64,000 nucleotides of DNA from Verrucomicrobia bacterium SCGC AAA164-M04 (GTDB lineage: Bacteria > Verrucomicrobiota > Verrucomicrobiae > Verrucomicrobiales > Akkermansiaceae). Shown here in pieces: positions 8,021 to 16,953 of this stretch. The first letter of the stretch is position 1. Each line of letters opens with the position of its first letter. Location: positions 95,251-159,250 of the forward strand of contig KB912070.1 of NCBI GenBank assembly GCA_000383735.1, in the 5' to 3' direction. The notes beneath the pieces were generated by a model. It was given only the letters and a program-made list of their open reading frames with translations, was not told the DNA's origin and did not search any database. A program made the translations under genes and the position numbers.

Positions 8021-8758
8021 TTAGTTGATGATGCGGCGGAGGAGAAATGGATCAGATTGATCCTTACTGTCATAAGCAAAGGGTTCCCAGCCTGCAGGAA
8101 TCTTCTGTCCATTGGATGTTTTAACTTCCCATTTCTGCTTTGAATCCCAATTTCCTGTCGTGCACCGGCGGAGAAGAAACGGATCAGATTGATCTTCCCA
8201 ATCATACCCAAAGGGTTCCCAACCTTCAGGAATCTCTAGCCCGTTTGAAGTCGTTACCTCCCACATTTGTTCGTTGTCCCATTTTCCAGAAGTACAACGG
8301 CGGAGAAGAAACGGATCGGATTGATCTTTACTGTCGTATGAGAAGGGCTCCCAGCCTGCTGGAATTTTGAGCCCCGCCGTCTTGATTTCCCATTTTTGCT
8401 TGAGATCCCACAGGGTTGAAGAGCTCTGGCGCAGGAGGACCGGGTCTGATTCATCGTTTCCGTCGTAGCCAAACGGTTCCCACCCCGCCGGAATTGTTAA
8501 TCCGGTTGTCATGATTTTCCAACTTTGCTTTTTATCCCACTTAGATGAAGAGCTGCGACGAAGGAGGAAGGGATCCTGTTCATCAAAACTATCAAAATTA
8601 AAAGGTTCCCAGCCTGCAGGAATCTTTTGGCCATTAGATGTTTTAATTTGCCAGCCATCCGTCAAGACAGTCTCTGACTTCAGAGCGTCCTCTTCACACT
8701 GGATGGCCAAGGTTGAGAATGCTAGGATAGGTATTAATGAAGTTATTTTCATAGCCAT
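8021..8758 (-). CDS. Exported protein made of five ~43-residue tandem repeats
   Basis: After a signal peptide (MAMKITSLIPILAFSTLAI) the rest of the 245 residues is five copies of a 43-44-residue unit. Its consensus is I-P-A-G-W-E-P-F-x-Y-D-x-x-D-x-x-D-P-F-L-L-R-R, then W-D-x-K-Q-x-W-x-x-x-T. The invariant W, D and R residues suggest a repeated small beta module, but I do not know the family. The last unit is cut short after L-L-R-R. The DNA repeats are divergent enough to be aligned only imperfectly, indicating old duplication with selection for the motif. Function unknown; a binding or surface role is plausible. Confidence 0.75.
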   Translation of the reverse strand: MAMKITSLIPILAFSTLAIQCEEDALKSETVLTDGWQIKTSNGQKIPAGWEPFNFDSFDEQDPFLLRRSSSSKWDKKQSWKIMTTGLTIPAGWEPFGYDGNDESDPVLLRQSSSTLWDLKQKWEIKTAGLKIPAGWEPFSYDSKDQSDPFLLRRCTSGKWDNEQMWEVTTSNGLEIPEGWEPFGYDWEDQSDPFLLRRCTTGNWDSKQKWEVKTSNGQKIPAGWEPFAYDSKDQSDPFLLRRIIN

Positions 8759-8845
8759 AAATTGCGTATACCCTATCAGACAGCCTTTTACAAGGAGGTT
8801 TTAGCAAAAAAGACGCGAGCGGAATTTTATTGAATGGCAGATAGG

Positions 8846-9913
8846 CTAGTAATCCTCGACGGGGCTTTGGCTGGGCCGATCTAGCTCAAAGCGTTCTTTT
8901 CCGATAACTTCACGAGTCAATTGGCTCATTTTCTCGTTTAAATTCTTCCACTTTGAGGGAGCAAAATCGGTTGGGCTCCGTAGGTTAAAACGTTGGTTTT
9001 CGATACGGAGAAGAGAATCGGGATCCTCAGCAATCTGAAGACCATTTAGAACCTCAGGGAGATTGGCCATATTGTGACAGACTAGGGCAATATCAGCTCC
9101 GGCTTCGAGGGCCAATTTGATATCGTTGCCTCGTCCGTAATGATTCACGATGGCGCCCATGTCGAGGTCGTCGGTGAGGATGAGTCCATTATAACCAAGT
9201 TGATCTCGAAGCAATCCTGTGAGGATGATTCGGCTGAGTGAGGCCGGCATTTCTGGATCTATTTTGGGAAAGTGGAGGTGGCATGCCATGATTGCGTCCA
9301 ACTCTGGCATGAGCGCGGTGTATGGAAGAAGATCTGCTTCTAATAAATCTTCTTTGCTCGCATGAGCTACTGGGAGGTCATGATGGGGGTCGCTCAGAGC
9401 AAGTCCGTTTGTGGGGAAGTGTTTGCCGCAGGAAAGAATGGACTGCTTTCGCATCCAGCGATTAAAAATGCCTGCGTTATTAATGACAGTCTGTGAGTGA
9501 TTTCCCCAACATCTTCCACGGAGTCCATTGTTTTGTTCTGGAAAATGATCAAGATCAAGGACGGGAGCGAAATTTAGATTGATGCCAAGAATTTGGAGGA
9601 GCTGGCCGGTAAGAGCCCCAAATTGTGCAATTTGACGGGGCGTTGCTTTTTTAGAAAAGGTTGTGGCGTCCGGTGGTGCACAGCTAAATTCGCGGGTGCG
9701 CCAGACACGTCCCCCTTCCTGGTCAATCGAGATGAAAGGGCGGTGTTGTGAGATCGAATTGAGCGAATCAGTGAGTCCTCGAATCTGTTCGGCTGAGACC
9801 AGATTTCGCGAGAAGAGGATGTAGCCAGCCGGTTGGATCTCACGGAAAAGAGATTTTTCCCCTGATGTGAGTTCAGGGCCGGAAAGGCCAACAATCAACC
9901 GAGAGGCATTCAT
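8846..9913 (-). CDS. nagZ: Beta-N-acetylhexosaminidase, GH3 family
   Basis: 355 residues with the NagZ signatures: S-I-D-Q-E-G-G-R-V-W-R at 62-72, G-K-H-F-P at 163-167 followed by the S-D-P-H-H-D loop at 174-179 that carries the His/Asp general acid/base pair, and L-T-D-D-L-D-M-G-A-I at 246-255 with the nucleophilic Asp. NagZ removes N-acetylglucosamine from anhydromuropeptides in the cytoplasm during peptidoglycan recycling. There is no signal peptide, as expected. The start ATG overlaps the pyrG stop by 4 bases (ATGA), so the gene is the last of the kdsB-pyrG-nagZ operon. The usual G-x-G in the K-H-F-P-G-x-G loop is T-N-G here. Confidence 0.92.
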   Translation of the reverse strand: MNASRLIVGLSGPELTSGEKSLFREIQPAGYILFSRNLVSAEQIRGLTDSLNSISQHRPFISIDQEGGRVWRTREFSCAPPDATTFSKKATPRQIAQFGALTGQLLQILGINLNFAPVLDLDHFPEQNNGLRGRCWGNHSQTVINNAGIFNRWMRKQSILSCGKHFPTNGLALSDPHHDLPVAHASKEDLLEADLLPYTALMPELDAIMACHLHFPKIDPEMPASLSRIILTGLLRDQLGYNGLILTDDLDMGAIVNHYGRGNDIKLALEAGADIALVCHNMANLPEVLNGLQIAEDPDSLLRIENQRFNLRSPTDFAPSKWKNLNEKMSQLTREVIGKERFELDRPSQSPVEDY

Positions 9914-11514
9914 GAATTCTCGAGAGAGGCTGCGATGAGTCCTGAGAAAAGCGGGTGGGGTTGATTTGGTTTAGATTTAAACTCGGGATGAAATTGAGCT
10001 CCGATGAAAAAAGGATGGTCCGCAATTTCGATAATTTCGACAAGGCCCTCGTTTTGCGAAACCGAAGCGACAGTGAGGCCGCATTTCTCGAGCTTTTCAC
10101 GATAGGCCGGATTGAATTCCCAGCGATGGCGATGGCGTTCGTGGATCGTGTCGGTCTGACCATAAAAATCGAAAGATTTTGTCCCTGGGTAGACGGTCGA
10201 AGAGCACGATCCTAGCCGCATGGACGCTCCCATGTCGACGACGCCTTGTTGCTCTTCCTGAAGGCTGATCACGGGGTGCTCGGTTTCCTTATTGAATTCG
10301 GTCGAATTGGCTTCGGCTAAACCACAAACATTTCGGGCGAACTCGATCGTGGCAATCTGCATACCAAGACATATCCCAAGGTAAGGGATTTTATTTTCGC
10401 GGGCATATTGGGCAGCCAAAATTTTCCCCTCGGTACCCCGTTCTCCAAAGCCGCCTGGAACGAGGATACCATTGACATTGCCGATGATGGTTTGCGCGCT
10501 CTCCGTTTCGAGATCTTCCGCATCGATCTTGATGATGTTGACTCTAGTGTCGTGCTCGGCACCGGCGATCGTAAGTGATTCGTAAATTGATTTATAAGCG
10601 TCGTTGAGTTCGATGTATTTACCAACAACCGCGATCGAAGTCGATTTGGAGGGGCTAACTAAGCGGTCTACAAAGCTCTGCCACTTTGAGAGATCGGGAG
10701 TTTCTGATTGTAGCCCGAGAGAGTCGACAACAAGTCGATCAATTTTGTCTTTGCGAAGGTCGAGAGGGCATTCGTAAATGGTGTTTTCGACATCACGAAA
10801 AGCGACGACATTTTTCTTCCCGATATTGCAAAACATCGCAATCTTCCGTCGATTGTCATCGTCAAGATGGTGCTCGGTTCGGCAGATAATGATATCTGGT
10901 TGAATTCCAATTTCGCGAAGCTTTGCGACCGATTGTTGGGTTGGCTTGGTTTTGATTTCTCCGGCGGCTTTCACCATTGGAAGGAGGGTGACGTGAATGA
11001 AGCAGACGTTTTTATCGCCAACTTCGAGGGCGAACTGGCGGAGTGCTTCAAGGAAAAGATGGCCCTCGATATCTCCAACCGTTCCACCAATCTCGGTGAT
11101 GATGACGTCGGAATCGCTGTTGAGCTCAGTGGCCGTCTTGAGTCGCCCCTTAATCTCGTCCGTGACATGGGGGATGAATTGAACGGTGGCACCGAGGTAT
11201 TTACCCGCTCGCTCGTTTTTTATGACGTTTTCAAAGACCTGCCCAGAACTCAGGCTGTTGACCTGGGAAAGGTTACCGTGGGTAAATCTTTCATAGTGCC
11301 CTAAATCAAGATCAGTTTCAGCTCCGTCATCTAGCACGTAAACCTCTCCGTGTTGATAGGGAGACATTGTGCCAGGGTCGACGTTGAGGTAGGGATCAAA
11401 TTTTTGAAGGGTGACGTTCAGTCCCCGGTGTTCGAGGAGGGTCCCAATAGAGGCTGCAGCGAGCCCTTTTCCAAGTGAGGAGACGACTCCTCCGGTGACG
11501 AAGATATATTTCAT
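9910..11514 (-). CDS. pyrG: CTP synthase
   Basis: 534 residues, the standard length. The N-terminus F-V-T-G-G-V-V-S-S-L-G-K-G starts the synthetase domain (ATP-dependent amination of UTP); the glutamine amidotransferase domain occupies the C-terminal half with G-G-F-G-E-R-G, the nucleophile elbow G-I-C-L-G-M-Q and the His/Glu pair in H-P-E-F. The enzyme makes CTP for nucleic acids and for CMP-KDO formation by the adjacent kdsB, which overlaps it by 4 bases. Pairing of pyrG and kdsB is common in Gram-negative bacteria. Confidence 0.97.
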   Translation of the reverse strand: MKYIFVTGGVVSSLGKGLAAASIGTLLEHRGLNVTLQKFDPYLNVDPGTMSPYQHGEVYVLDDGAETDLDLGHYERFTHGNLSQVNSLSSGQVFENVIKNERAGKYLGATVQFIPHVTDEIKGRLKTATELNSDSDVIITEIGGTVGDIEGHLFLEALRQFALEVGDKNVCFIHVTLLPMVKAAGEIKTKPTQQSVAKLREIGIQPDIIICRTEHHLDDDNRRKIAMFCNIGKKNVVAFRDVENTIYECPLDLRKDKIDRLVVDSLGLQSETPDLSKWQSFVDRLVSPSKSTSIAVVGKYIELNDAYKSIYESLTIAGAEHDTRVNIIKIDAEDLETESAQTIIGNVNGILVPGGFGERGTEGKILAAQYARENKIPYLGICLGMQIATIEFARNVCGLAEANSTEFNKETEHPVISLQEEQQGVVDMGASMRLGSCSSTVYPGTKSFDFYGQTDTIHERHRHRWEFNPAYREKLEKCGLTVASVSQNEGLVEIIEIADHPFFIGAQFHPEFKSKPNQPHPLFSGLIAASLENS

Positions 11515-12266
11515 TGAGACAAGGTGAGCAGGGATTCGATGAGCGGGATTTGATCAGGAGAGTCGAGGCCAATGGCTTCGTGTTCGGTGAGGTGGACGCG
11601 GATCGTTGCGCTATTTTCGAGGGCACGCAGCTGTTCTAGCCCTTCGGCTATTTCTAAGGGCGAGGGGGGGAGATTGATGAAGTGCTTGAGGAAGTCGACT
11701 TGGTAGCCGTAAATTCCCAAATGGCGGTAGGTTGGAAGAGAGGGGGTGTCATTTCTGCGAAAGGGAATGGGAGAACGAGAAAAGTAGAGCGCGTTCTGGT
11801 TTTGATCGATGACCAGTTTTACGACGTTTGAATCCGAAATTAGCTCGGGGTTATCAAGGGGACTGCCGGCAGTAATCATGGGGAGGTCGCAGTTATTGCG
11901 TAACTCTCTAGCAAGGGCGTCGACTAGATCCGGCTCCAATAAAGGTTCGTCGCCTTGAATATTGATGACATGGGTAGCGGCTTCGCATTGTTGGGCGGCT
12001 TCGGCTATGCGGTCTGTTCCGGTGGGGTGATCGGATCGGGTGTGGATCACTTTGGCTCCAATCGTTTTGCACAGAGCGGCGATACGATCGTCATCGGTTG
12101 CGATAACCAGTTCGTCCAGTTCGCTACAGAGTGTCGCCCGTTCGAAAACGTGTTGGAGGAGTGGTTTCCCTAAAAGCGGATGAAGGGGCTTTCCGGGGAA
12201 GCGGGAGGAGGCCCAGCGGGCCGGGATGATGCCAATAATATGAGATTTCTCTTTTTCCCTGCTCAA
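11511..12266 (-). CDS. kdsB: 3-deoxy-manno-octulosonate cytidylyltransferase (CMP-KDO synthetase)
   Basis: 251 residues of the KdsB nucleotidyltransferase type: I-I-P-A-R-W-A-S-S-R-F-P-G-K-P-L near the N-terminus binds CTP, followed by V-I-A-T-D-D-D-R-I and I-N-I-Q-G-D-E-P-L with the metal-binding aspartate. It activates KDO for lipid A-core lipopolysaccharide assembly, so the organism should have an LPS-type outer membrane. No ATG is available before the conserved start; a TTG at 12266 is the likely initiation codon. First gene of the kdsB-pyrG-nagZ operon. Confidence 0.95.
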   Translation of the reverse strand: MSREKEKSHIIGIIPARWASSRFPGKPLHPLLGKPLLQHVFERATLCSELDELVIATDDDRIAALCKTIGAKVIHTRSDHPTGTDRIAEAAQQCEAATHVINIQGDEPLLEPDLVDALARELRNNCDLPMITAGSPLDNPELISDSNVVKLVIDQNQNALYFSRSPIPFRRNDTPSLPTYRHLGIYGYQVDFLKHFINLPPSPLEIAEGLEQLRALENSATIRVHLTEHEAIGLDSPDQIPLIESLLTLSQ

Positions 12267-12338
12267 TATAATCGTGGTTTCACGAGATTATGCAGAGGTC
12301 CTCAACCTCACAAGGCTATTCATGTGGTTGAGACATTT

Positions 12339-12347
12339 TGTGGATAA
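12339..12347 (-). promoter_or_regulatory. Perfect DnaA box (TTATCCACA)
   Basis: The minus strand reads TTATCCACA, the exact consensus, in the 119-base spacer between the divergent kdsB and symporter genes, about 1.9 kb upstream of dnaA. One box alone does not make an origin, but it supports DnaA activity in this neighbourhood. Confidence 0.6.
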
Positions 12348-12385
12348 GTGGTCATCGACAGACTGGTTGAGGTTTGTAGGTTCCT

Positions 12386-13951
12386 ATGATGGAATTTACG
12401 GGATTGGATTGGGCCGTGGTAGTTGGCTATATGGTTTTGACAACTTGGATTGGGCATCGCATGTCGGGGAGCCAAGCCAATATCAAAGACTTTTTCTTGG
12501 GCGGGAAGACCTTACCGTGGTGGTCGGTGAGTGGCTCGATGATTGCGACTGAGATCAGCGCGCTGACATTTATTGGTGTCCCCGGAATGGTTTATGCATT
12601 GGAGGGCGACTGGACCTATTTGCAATGGGGGCTAGGATCGATCATTGCCCGATTTGCCGTGGCTCAATGGCTTGTTCCTCTCTACTACGAAAAAGAGATT
12701 TATAGTCCTTATGACTTTATTGGTGACCGCCTAGGTGAGGTGGCGCGTTGGTTGGTAACTGGTCTTTTTTCGTTGGGATCAATTTTGGGTCAGAGCGTGC
12801 GAGTTCTGGTGACGGCTATCATTCTTCAGGTGGTCACAGGGCTCGACGCCCGGCTCTGTATTGTCGTGATTGGAGTGATTGCGATTCTTTGGACTTTTAT
12901 GGGTGGGATGAGAACAGTGATCTGGACCGATGTGATGCAATTTGTGCTCTTTATTTGCGGAGGAGTTCTGGCACTGGGTTTGCTAATCTATCATATTGGG
13001 TGGAGTGAGGTTGTTCAGTTAAATCAAGTGGTAGTGGATGGTAGAGAAGTAGATAAGATGAAAGTCTTCAATTTGACCTCTGTTTTTCAGGAGCCAGGTC
13101 TGCGCTACACTCTGTGGGTTGGATTGCTGGCTATGCCGTTTCAGAATTTCACGGCGTTTGGAGTGGACCAGCTTAATACGCAAAGGATGTTTTGTTGCGG
13201 GAATATAGAGGATGCTCGCAAGGCGATGCGATGGAGTAGCATTTCAATTGTAATTACCGTTTTAATGCTAGCGGTAGGAGCTGGTCTGTTTGCCTGGTAT
13301 CAAAAATTTGTCCCTGATGCCGACCTTGCGGCGAAGTTTGGAGAGAATTCAAATTTTGTATTTCCAACTTGGATCGTAAACGAAGTCCCGATGGGGATTA
13401 GTGGGTTGATCCTTGCTGGTGCCTTTGCGGCAGCAATCTCAAGTCTGGATTCGATCCTGGCGGCGCTCAGTCAAACTAGTTTATCGATAATCTATGGTCG
13501 CAATCGAATGGAGAGTGAGGGTGAAGGGGCAGAAATGGTCAAAAAGTCTCGGGTCGCCGTTTGTATATGGGGAGTTGTTTTAACTTTGGCCGGACTCGTG
13601 CTTTGGTGGATCTACTCAAATAATGAGGACAGTGATCTCATTGGGCTGGCCTTCGGAATGGTTGCCTACACATACGGGCCGTTGTTGGGAGTTTTGATGG
13701 CGGCTCTGCTGCCTCGGAAGTCTTCAACTTGGGGTCTAATCGTTGGAACAGTTATGTCGGTTTTGTTAGTGGCATGGTTTCGCCCAGAATTGATGATCGT
13801 TCTTGAAAGTATTGGGATGCGGGGCATCGCAGAGAGTTTGATGGAGATGCGGCCCAAGCTGGCATCTGAGTGGTTTTTCCCATTAAATGCAGCGATCACT
13901 TACTTTTGTGGTTGGTTCGGTGGCTTTATCGCGAAGAAAGATGGCACCTAG
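12386..13951 (+). CDS. Sodium:solute symporter family (SSS) transporter
   Basis: 521 residues with about 13 hydrophobic segments. The N-terminal part (D-W-A-V-V-V-G-Y, then D-F-F-L-G-G-K-T-L-P-W-W) and the following S-x-x-A-T-E-I-S-A-L-T-F-I-G are typical of SSS members that couple sodium to uptake of sugars, sialic acid or other organic solutes. The central A-A-A-I-S-S-L-D-S segment corresponds to the sodium-binding helix. The substrate cannot be read from the sequence. It is divergent from kdsB and ends 292 bases before dnaA. Two successive ATGs (12386, 12389) could be used. Confidence 0.9.
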   Translation: MMEFTGLDWAVVVGYMVLTTWIGHRMSGSQANIKDFFLGGKTLPWWSVSGSMIATEISALTFIGVPGMVYALEGDWTYLQWGLGSIIARFAVAQWLVPLYYEKEIYSPYDFIGDRLGEVARWLVTGLFSLGSILGQSVRVLVTAIILQVVTGLDARLCIVVIGVIAILWTFMGGMRTVIWTDVMQFVLFICGGVLALGLLIYHIGWSEVVQLNQVVVDGREVDKMKVFNLTSVFQEPGLRYTLWVGLLAMPFQNFTAFGVDQLNTQRMFCCGNIEDARKAMRWSSISIVITVLMLAVGAGLFAWYQKFVPDADLAAKFGENSNFVFPTWIVNEVPMGISGLILAGAFAAAISSLDSILAALSQTSLSIIYGRNRMESEGEGAEMVKKSRVAVCIWGVVLTLAGLVLWWIYSNNEDSDLIGLAFGMVAYTYGPLLGVLMAALLPRKSSTWGLIVGTVMSVLLVAWFRPELMIVLESIGMRGIAESLMEMRPKLASEWFFPLNAAITYFCGWFGGFIAKKDGT

Positions 13952-14258
13952 ATCACGGATCAATTCTGCATTTTTCAGGTGATCCAATCAGGATGCATTT
14001 ACCCCCTTGGTGGAGGGCTCATTGGGACAAAAATGAAACACTGATTAAGGTGCCTTAAGAAATCAGGATAGAGTATTTTTTTTCAAAAAACCGTGGATCG
14101 CTTGTGGAACAATGGATCTTGTTTTTTAAAAAAATTATCGAAGGTTTTTGATTTTCGAATGGGAGCCTTCGGGACATTTTTTAGGAGGTCGGCAGATCGA
14201 AGCCAGGAGCAGCTTAACGCCGATCTAATAAAAGAGAATCTGTTTGAAAGCACACCCA
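13952..14258. other. Candidate replication origin region upstream of dnaA
   Basis: This spacer holds two relaxed DnaA-box-like sites side by side (CGTGGATCG at 14092-14100, TGTGGAACA at 14103-14111, 7 of 9 consensus positions for the latter). Two A/T tracts flank them, one at 14071-14090 and one at about 14119-14158, which could serve as an unwinding element. A perfect DnaA box lies further upstream at 12339-12347. Genes left of this region are on the minus strand and dnaA-dnaN are on the plus strand. Too few strong boxes are visible to be sure; the dnaA promoter must also lie here. Confidence 0.4.
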
Positions 14259-15743
14259 ATGACTAAGGAAAAGGAAGGAGGCCAAGAAAATGACAACGAA
14301 AATCACGGCGATCAAAATAATTCCCAAACGTGGAATTTGGTCAGAGAAAAATTAAGCGAATATATTAGCGGTGATGCATTTTCCCGCTGGTTTAAAAACG
14401 CCGAATTAGTCGACCCGGAGCAACAGGACGGGCTGGTTGCTGTTCAGTCAGACATGCACCAGATTTGGATCGAAACAAACTATATGGACGAATTGCGGGC
14501 TGCCTTTGCTGAGGGAGCAGGAATTCATTGTAGTCCACAGATTGTTGTGAAAGGGGACGTTGAGGCGGATTTACCAAAAGCCGTTGTAGGAAAGATTCCA
14601 CTGCAGGAAGACAATCAGAAGATTGCAGTGCGTGGTGCTCGAGCAAACAGTTCGGTAAAGGTTGTTACTCCAAATTTAGAAGAGAAGACTCAGGCCTTTC
14701 AACGGAAGCTAAAACGTCTCGGTATCAATCCGGACTTTGACTTTGAGAGCTTTGTTGTTGGGGATAACAGTCAGTTTGCTCACGCCGCTTGCTCTGCGGT
14801 AGCTCATCAGGAGGGACGTAGTTTCAATCCACTCTTTATTCACGGTCGGGCTGGATTAGGTAAGACTCACTTGATGTCTGCGGTGGCCCAGCAACTTTTG
14901 GCAAATGATCCTAAGGCAAAGGTTGTCTTTTTGACTGCCGAACATTTTGCAAATGAGTTTATTGAGGCTGTGCGAAAGGGAAATTTAGACGCGTTTCGAA
15001 AGGCCTATCGGCATGTTGATGCAATGTTGATTGATGATATTCAATTCATCGCGGGGAAAGAACGCACGCAGGACGAATTTTTTCATACCTTCAACGCGCT
15101 TCTTAATTCTCAAACCCAGGTCATTTTAACCTGTGATTGCCCGGCGCCGGAAATCCAGACCCTCGAACCTCGCCTCATTAGTCGCTTTGAAAGCGGCCTA
15201 ACGGTGGAACTTCAGCCTCCAGGCTTCGAGACGCGAGTCGCTATTTTGCGTCGCAAAATGGAACAGTGGAAGGTGGAACTTGAGAATAACATTGTTGTTC
15301 ATATCGCAAATCAAATCAAAAGTAATGTGAGACGGCTTGAAGGAGCTCTCACGAGGGTTGCGAGCTACAGCTTTTTATCGCCTGAGAATATGTCGATTGA
15401 GAAGGTCGATGAGCTTTTGGGGGATCTAGTGCGCGACGAGAATACCCATCTTGTTACGATTGAGCAGATCCAAAAAGCGGTTGCCGACTATTATAATTTA
15501 AATCTCTCAGACATGAGTAGCCGCCGTCGTCCTGCTAGTATTGCCTTTCCTCGCCAAATCGCGATGTATTTAGCGCGCAAGCTAACGAAGCTTTCCTTAG
15601 TGGATATTGGAGATGGCTTCGGGAAGCGGGATCACGGGACCGTAATTCATGCCTGTAAGAAGGTGAAATCTGATATTGAGACCGATCCTGAGGTCAGGGG
15701 AGCTGTAGAAAAGCTCAACGCAGCGTTAGAGCGACGAAATTAG
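14259..15743 (+). CDS. dnaA: Chromosomal replication initiator protein DnaA
   Basis: About 494 residues from ATG 14259 (a TTG at 14244 would add five). Domain I (W-N-L-V-R-E-K-L-S-E-Y-I) is followed by a linker, then the AAA+ domain with Walker A G-R-A-G-L-G-K-T, Walker B M-L-I-D-D-I-Q-F-I and sensor residues, and a C-terminal DNA-binding domain IV with the signature D-H-G-T-V-I-H-A. DnaA melts the origin and loads the helicase. It is followed after 85 bases by dnaN on the same strand, the classical order. The N-terminal ~20 residues are Asn/Glu-rich. Confidence 0.97.
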   Translation: MTKEKEGGQENDNENHGDQNNSQTWNLVREKLSEYISGDAFSRWFKNAELVDPEQQDGLVAVQSDMHQIWIETNYMDELRAAFAEGAGIHCSPQIVVKGDVEADLPKAVVGKIPLQEDNQKIAVRGARANSSVKVVTPNLEEKTQAFQRKLKRLGINPDFDFESFVVGDNSQFAHAACSAVAHQEGRSFNPLFIHGRAGLGKTHLMSAVAQQLLANDPKAKVVFLTAEHFANEFIEAVRKGNLDAFRKAYRHVDAMLIDDIQFIAGKERTQDEFFHTFNALLNSQTQVILTCDCPAPEIQTLEPRLISRFESGLTVELQPPGFETRVAILRRKMEQWKVELENNIVVHIANQIKSNVRRLEGALTRVASYSFLSPENMSIEKVDELLGDLVRDENTHLVTIEQIQKAVADYYNLNLSDMSSRRRPASIAFPRQIAMYLARKLTKLSLVDIGDGFGKRDHGTVIHACKKVKSDIETDPEVRGAVEKLNAALERRN

Positions 15744-15828
15744 TTTCTAATTCCTAAGTAAATACTTGCCAAGAATTGCAACGAGGGGCATTTTCCATCT
15801 ACGTAGCTCTGACGGGCGCGTTTGCATT

Positions 15829-16926
15829 ATGAAGTTCAGAATCGCAAAGGAAGCCTTTTTAGACGGGTTGCAGCAGGTACAGCATGTGGTTAGCAGTCGA
15901 ACGACTCTCCCTATCCTCTCTAATGTTTTGATTGAAGCCTCGGAAGAGGGTCTTCGCTTAACTACCACGGATTTAGATGTGGGTGTGAGTGGTACCGCCC
16001 AAGCCGAAGTTTCTAAGACTGGCGCTACGACTCTCCCCGTAAAGCGACTTGTGAATATTATTAGGGAACTGCCATCTGCTGAAATTGAGGTTTCGGTCGA
16101 TGGTAAAAACGTGGCTTCCATCAAGAGTGGTCCTAGTTTCTTTAAGATTATCGGGCTGCCTGATGGCGAGTTCCCACCACTTGCTGGATTTAGCGAGGCT
16201 AAGGAATACAAGATCCCACAAGCTATTTTTAGAAATGCACTTAAAAAAACCTCCTATGCGATTTCAACAGATGAAACTCGTTATGTCTTAAATGGGATCT
16301 TTTCTTCCTTTAAGGAGGGCAAATTGACTCTTGTTGCCACTGATGGACGGCGTCTTGCAATGGTTGATCATGAGCTTGAATTTCCGTCAAGCCATGAAAC
16401 TGATTTCATCATTCCCAGCAAGGCTGTTCAGGAACTGCAAAGACTGCTAGGCACTGAGGGTGATATGATTCTTAAGCTATCGGATAACCAAGTCTGTTTT
16501 GAAATTGGTTCTAGCATCATTGTAAGTAAGCTCATTGAAGGGAATTACCCAAATTACAGGCAAGTGATCCCTGGCGACTCAAAGGAGCGCTTAACGTTAA
16601 GTAGGGAGCAACTTCTTGAGACCACCCGGCGTGTTTCGCTCTTGTCGTCTGAAAAATCTAATTCAGTAAAACTGACTTTTGGTCCAAATCAAGTCGATGT
16701 GATGGCAAATAGCCCGGATATCGGTGAGGCCAATGAGAGTCTTGACGTTAAGTATGAAGGCAAAGAATTTTCAATCGCCTTCAATCCGGAATTCCTTATG
16801 GCCCCGTTAAAGAGCCTCGAGGAGGATGAAGTCCACCTCGACCTGATCGATGAGATGAGTCCAGGAGTGCTGCGCACTGAGGATGCATTTCTCTATGTCC
16901 TCATGCCAATGCGAGTGACGTCATAG
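15829..16926 (+). CDS. dnaN: DNA polymerase III beta sliding clamp
   Basis: 365 residues from ATG 15829 (M-K-F-R-I-A-K-E), the usual family length; the frame is open further upstream but that part is unlike any clamp. Landmarks are R-T-T-L-P-I-L-S-N-V-L, T-D-L-D-V-G, A-T-D-G-R-R-L-A and the C-terminal L-M-P-M-R ending, which lines the binding cleft for polymerase and other clamp partners. The dimeric ring tethers replicases to DNA. It follows dnaA and its stop faces the coiled-coil gene across a short spacer. Confidence 0.97.
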   Translation: MKFRIAKEAFLDGLQQVQHVVSSRTTLPILSNVLIEASEEGLRLTTTDLDVGVSGTAQAEVSKTGATTLPVKRLVNIIRELPSAEIEVSVDGKNVASIKSGPSFFKIIGLPDGEFPPLAGFSEAKEYKIPQAIFRNALKKTSYAISTDETRYVLNGIFSSFKEGKLTLVATDGRRLAMVDHELEFPSSHETDFIIPSKAVQELQRLLGTEGDMILKLSDNQVCFEIGSSIIVSKLIEGNYPNYRQVIPGDSKERLTLSREQLLETTRRVSLLSSEKSNSVKLTFGPNQVDVMANSPDIGEANESLDVKYEGKEFSIAFNPEFLMAPLKSLEEDEVHLDLIDEMSPGVLRTEDAFLYVLMPMRVTS

Positions 16927-16949
16927 GATCTCCAAGTTTAGACGAGATC
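16927..16949. terminator. Possible bidirectional hairpin between dnaN and the next gene
   Basis: GATCTC at 16927-16932 pairs perfectly with GAGATC at 16944-16949, directly after the dnaN stop and just before the stop of the convergent gene. The following sequence is not a clean T-run, so this is only a weak terminator candidate. Confidence 0.3.
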
Positions 16950-16953
16950 TTGC

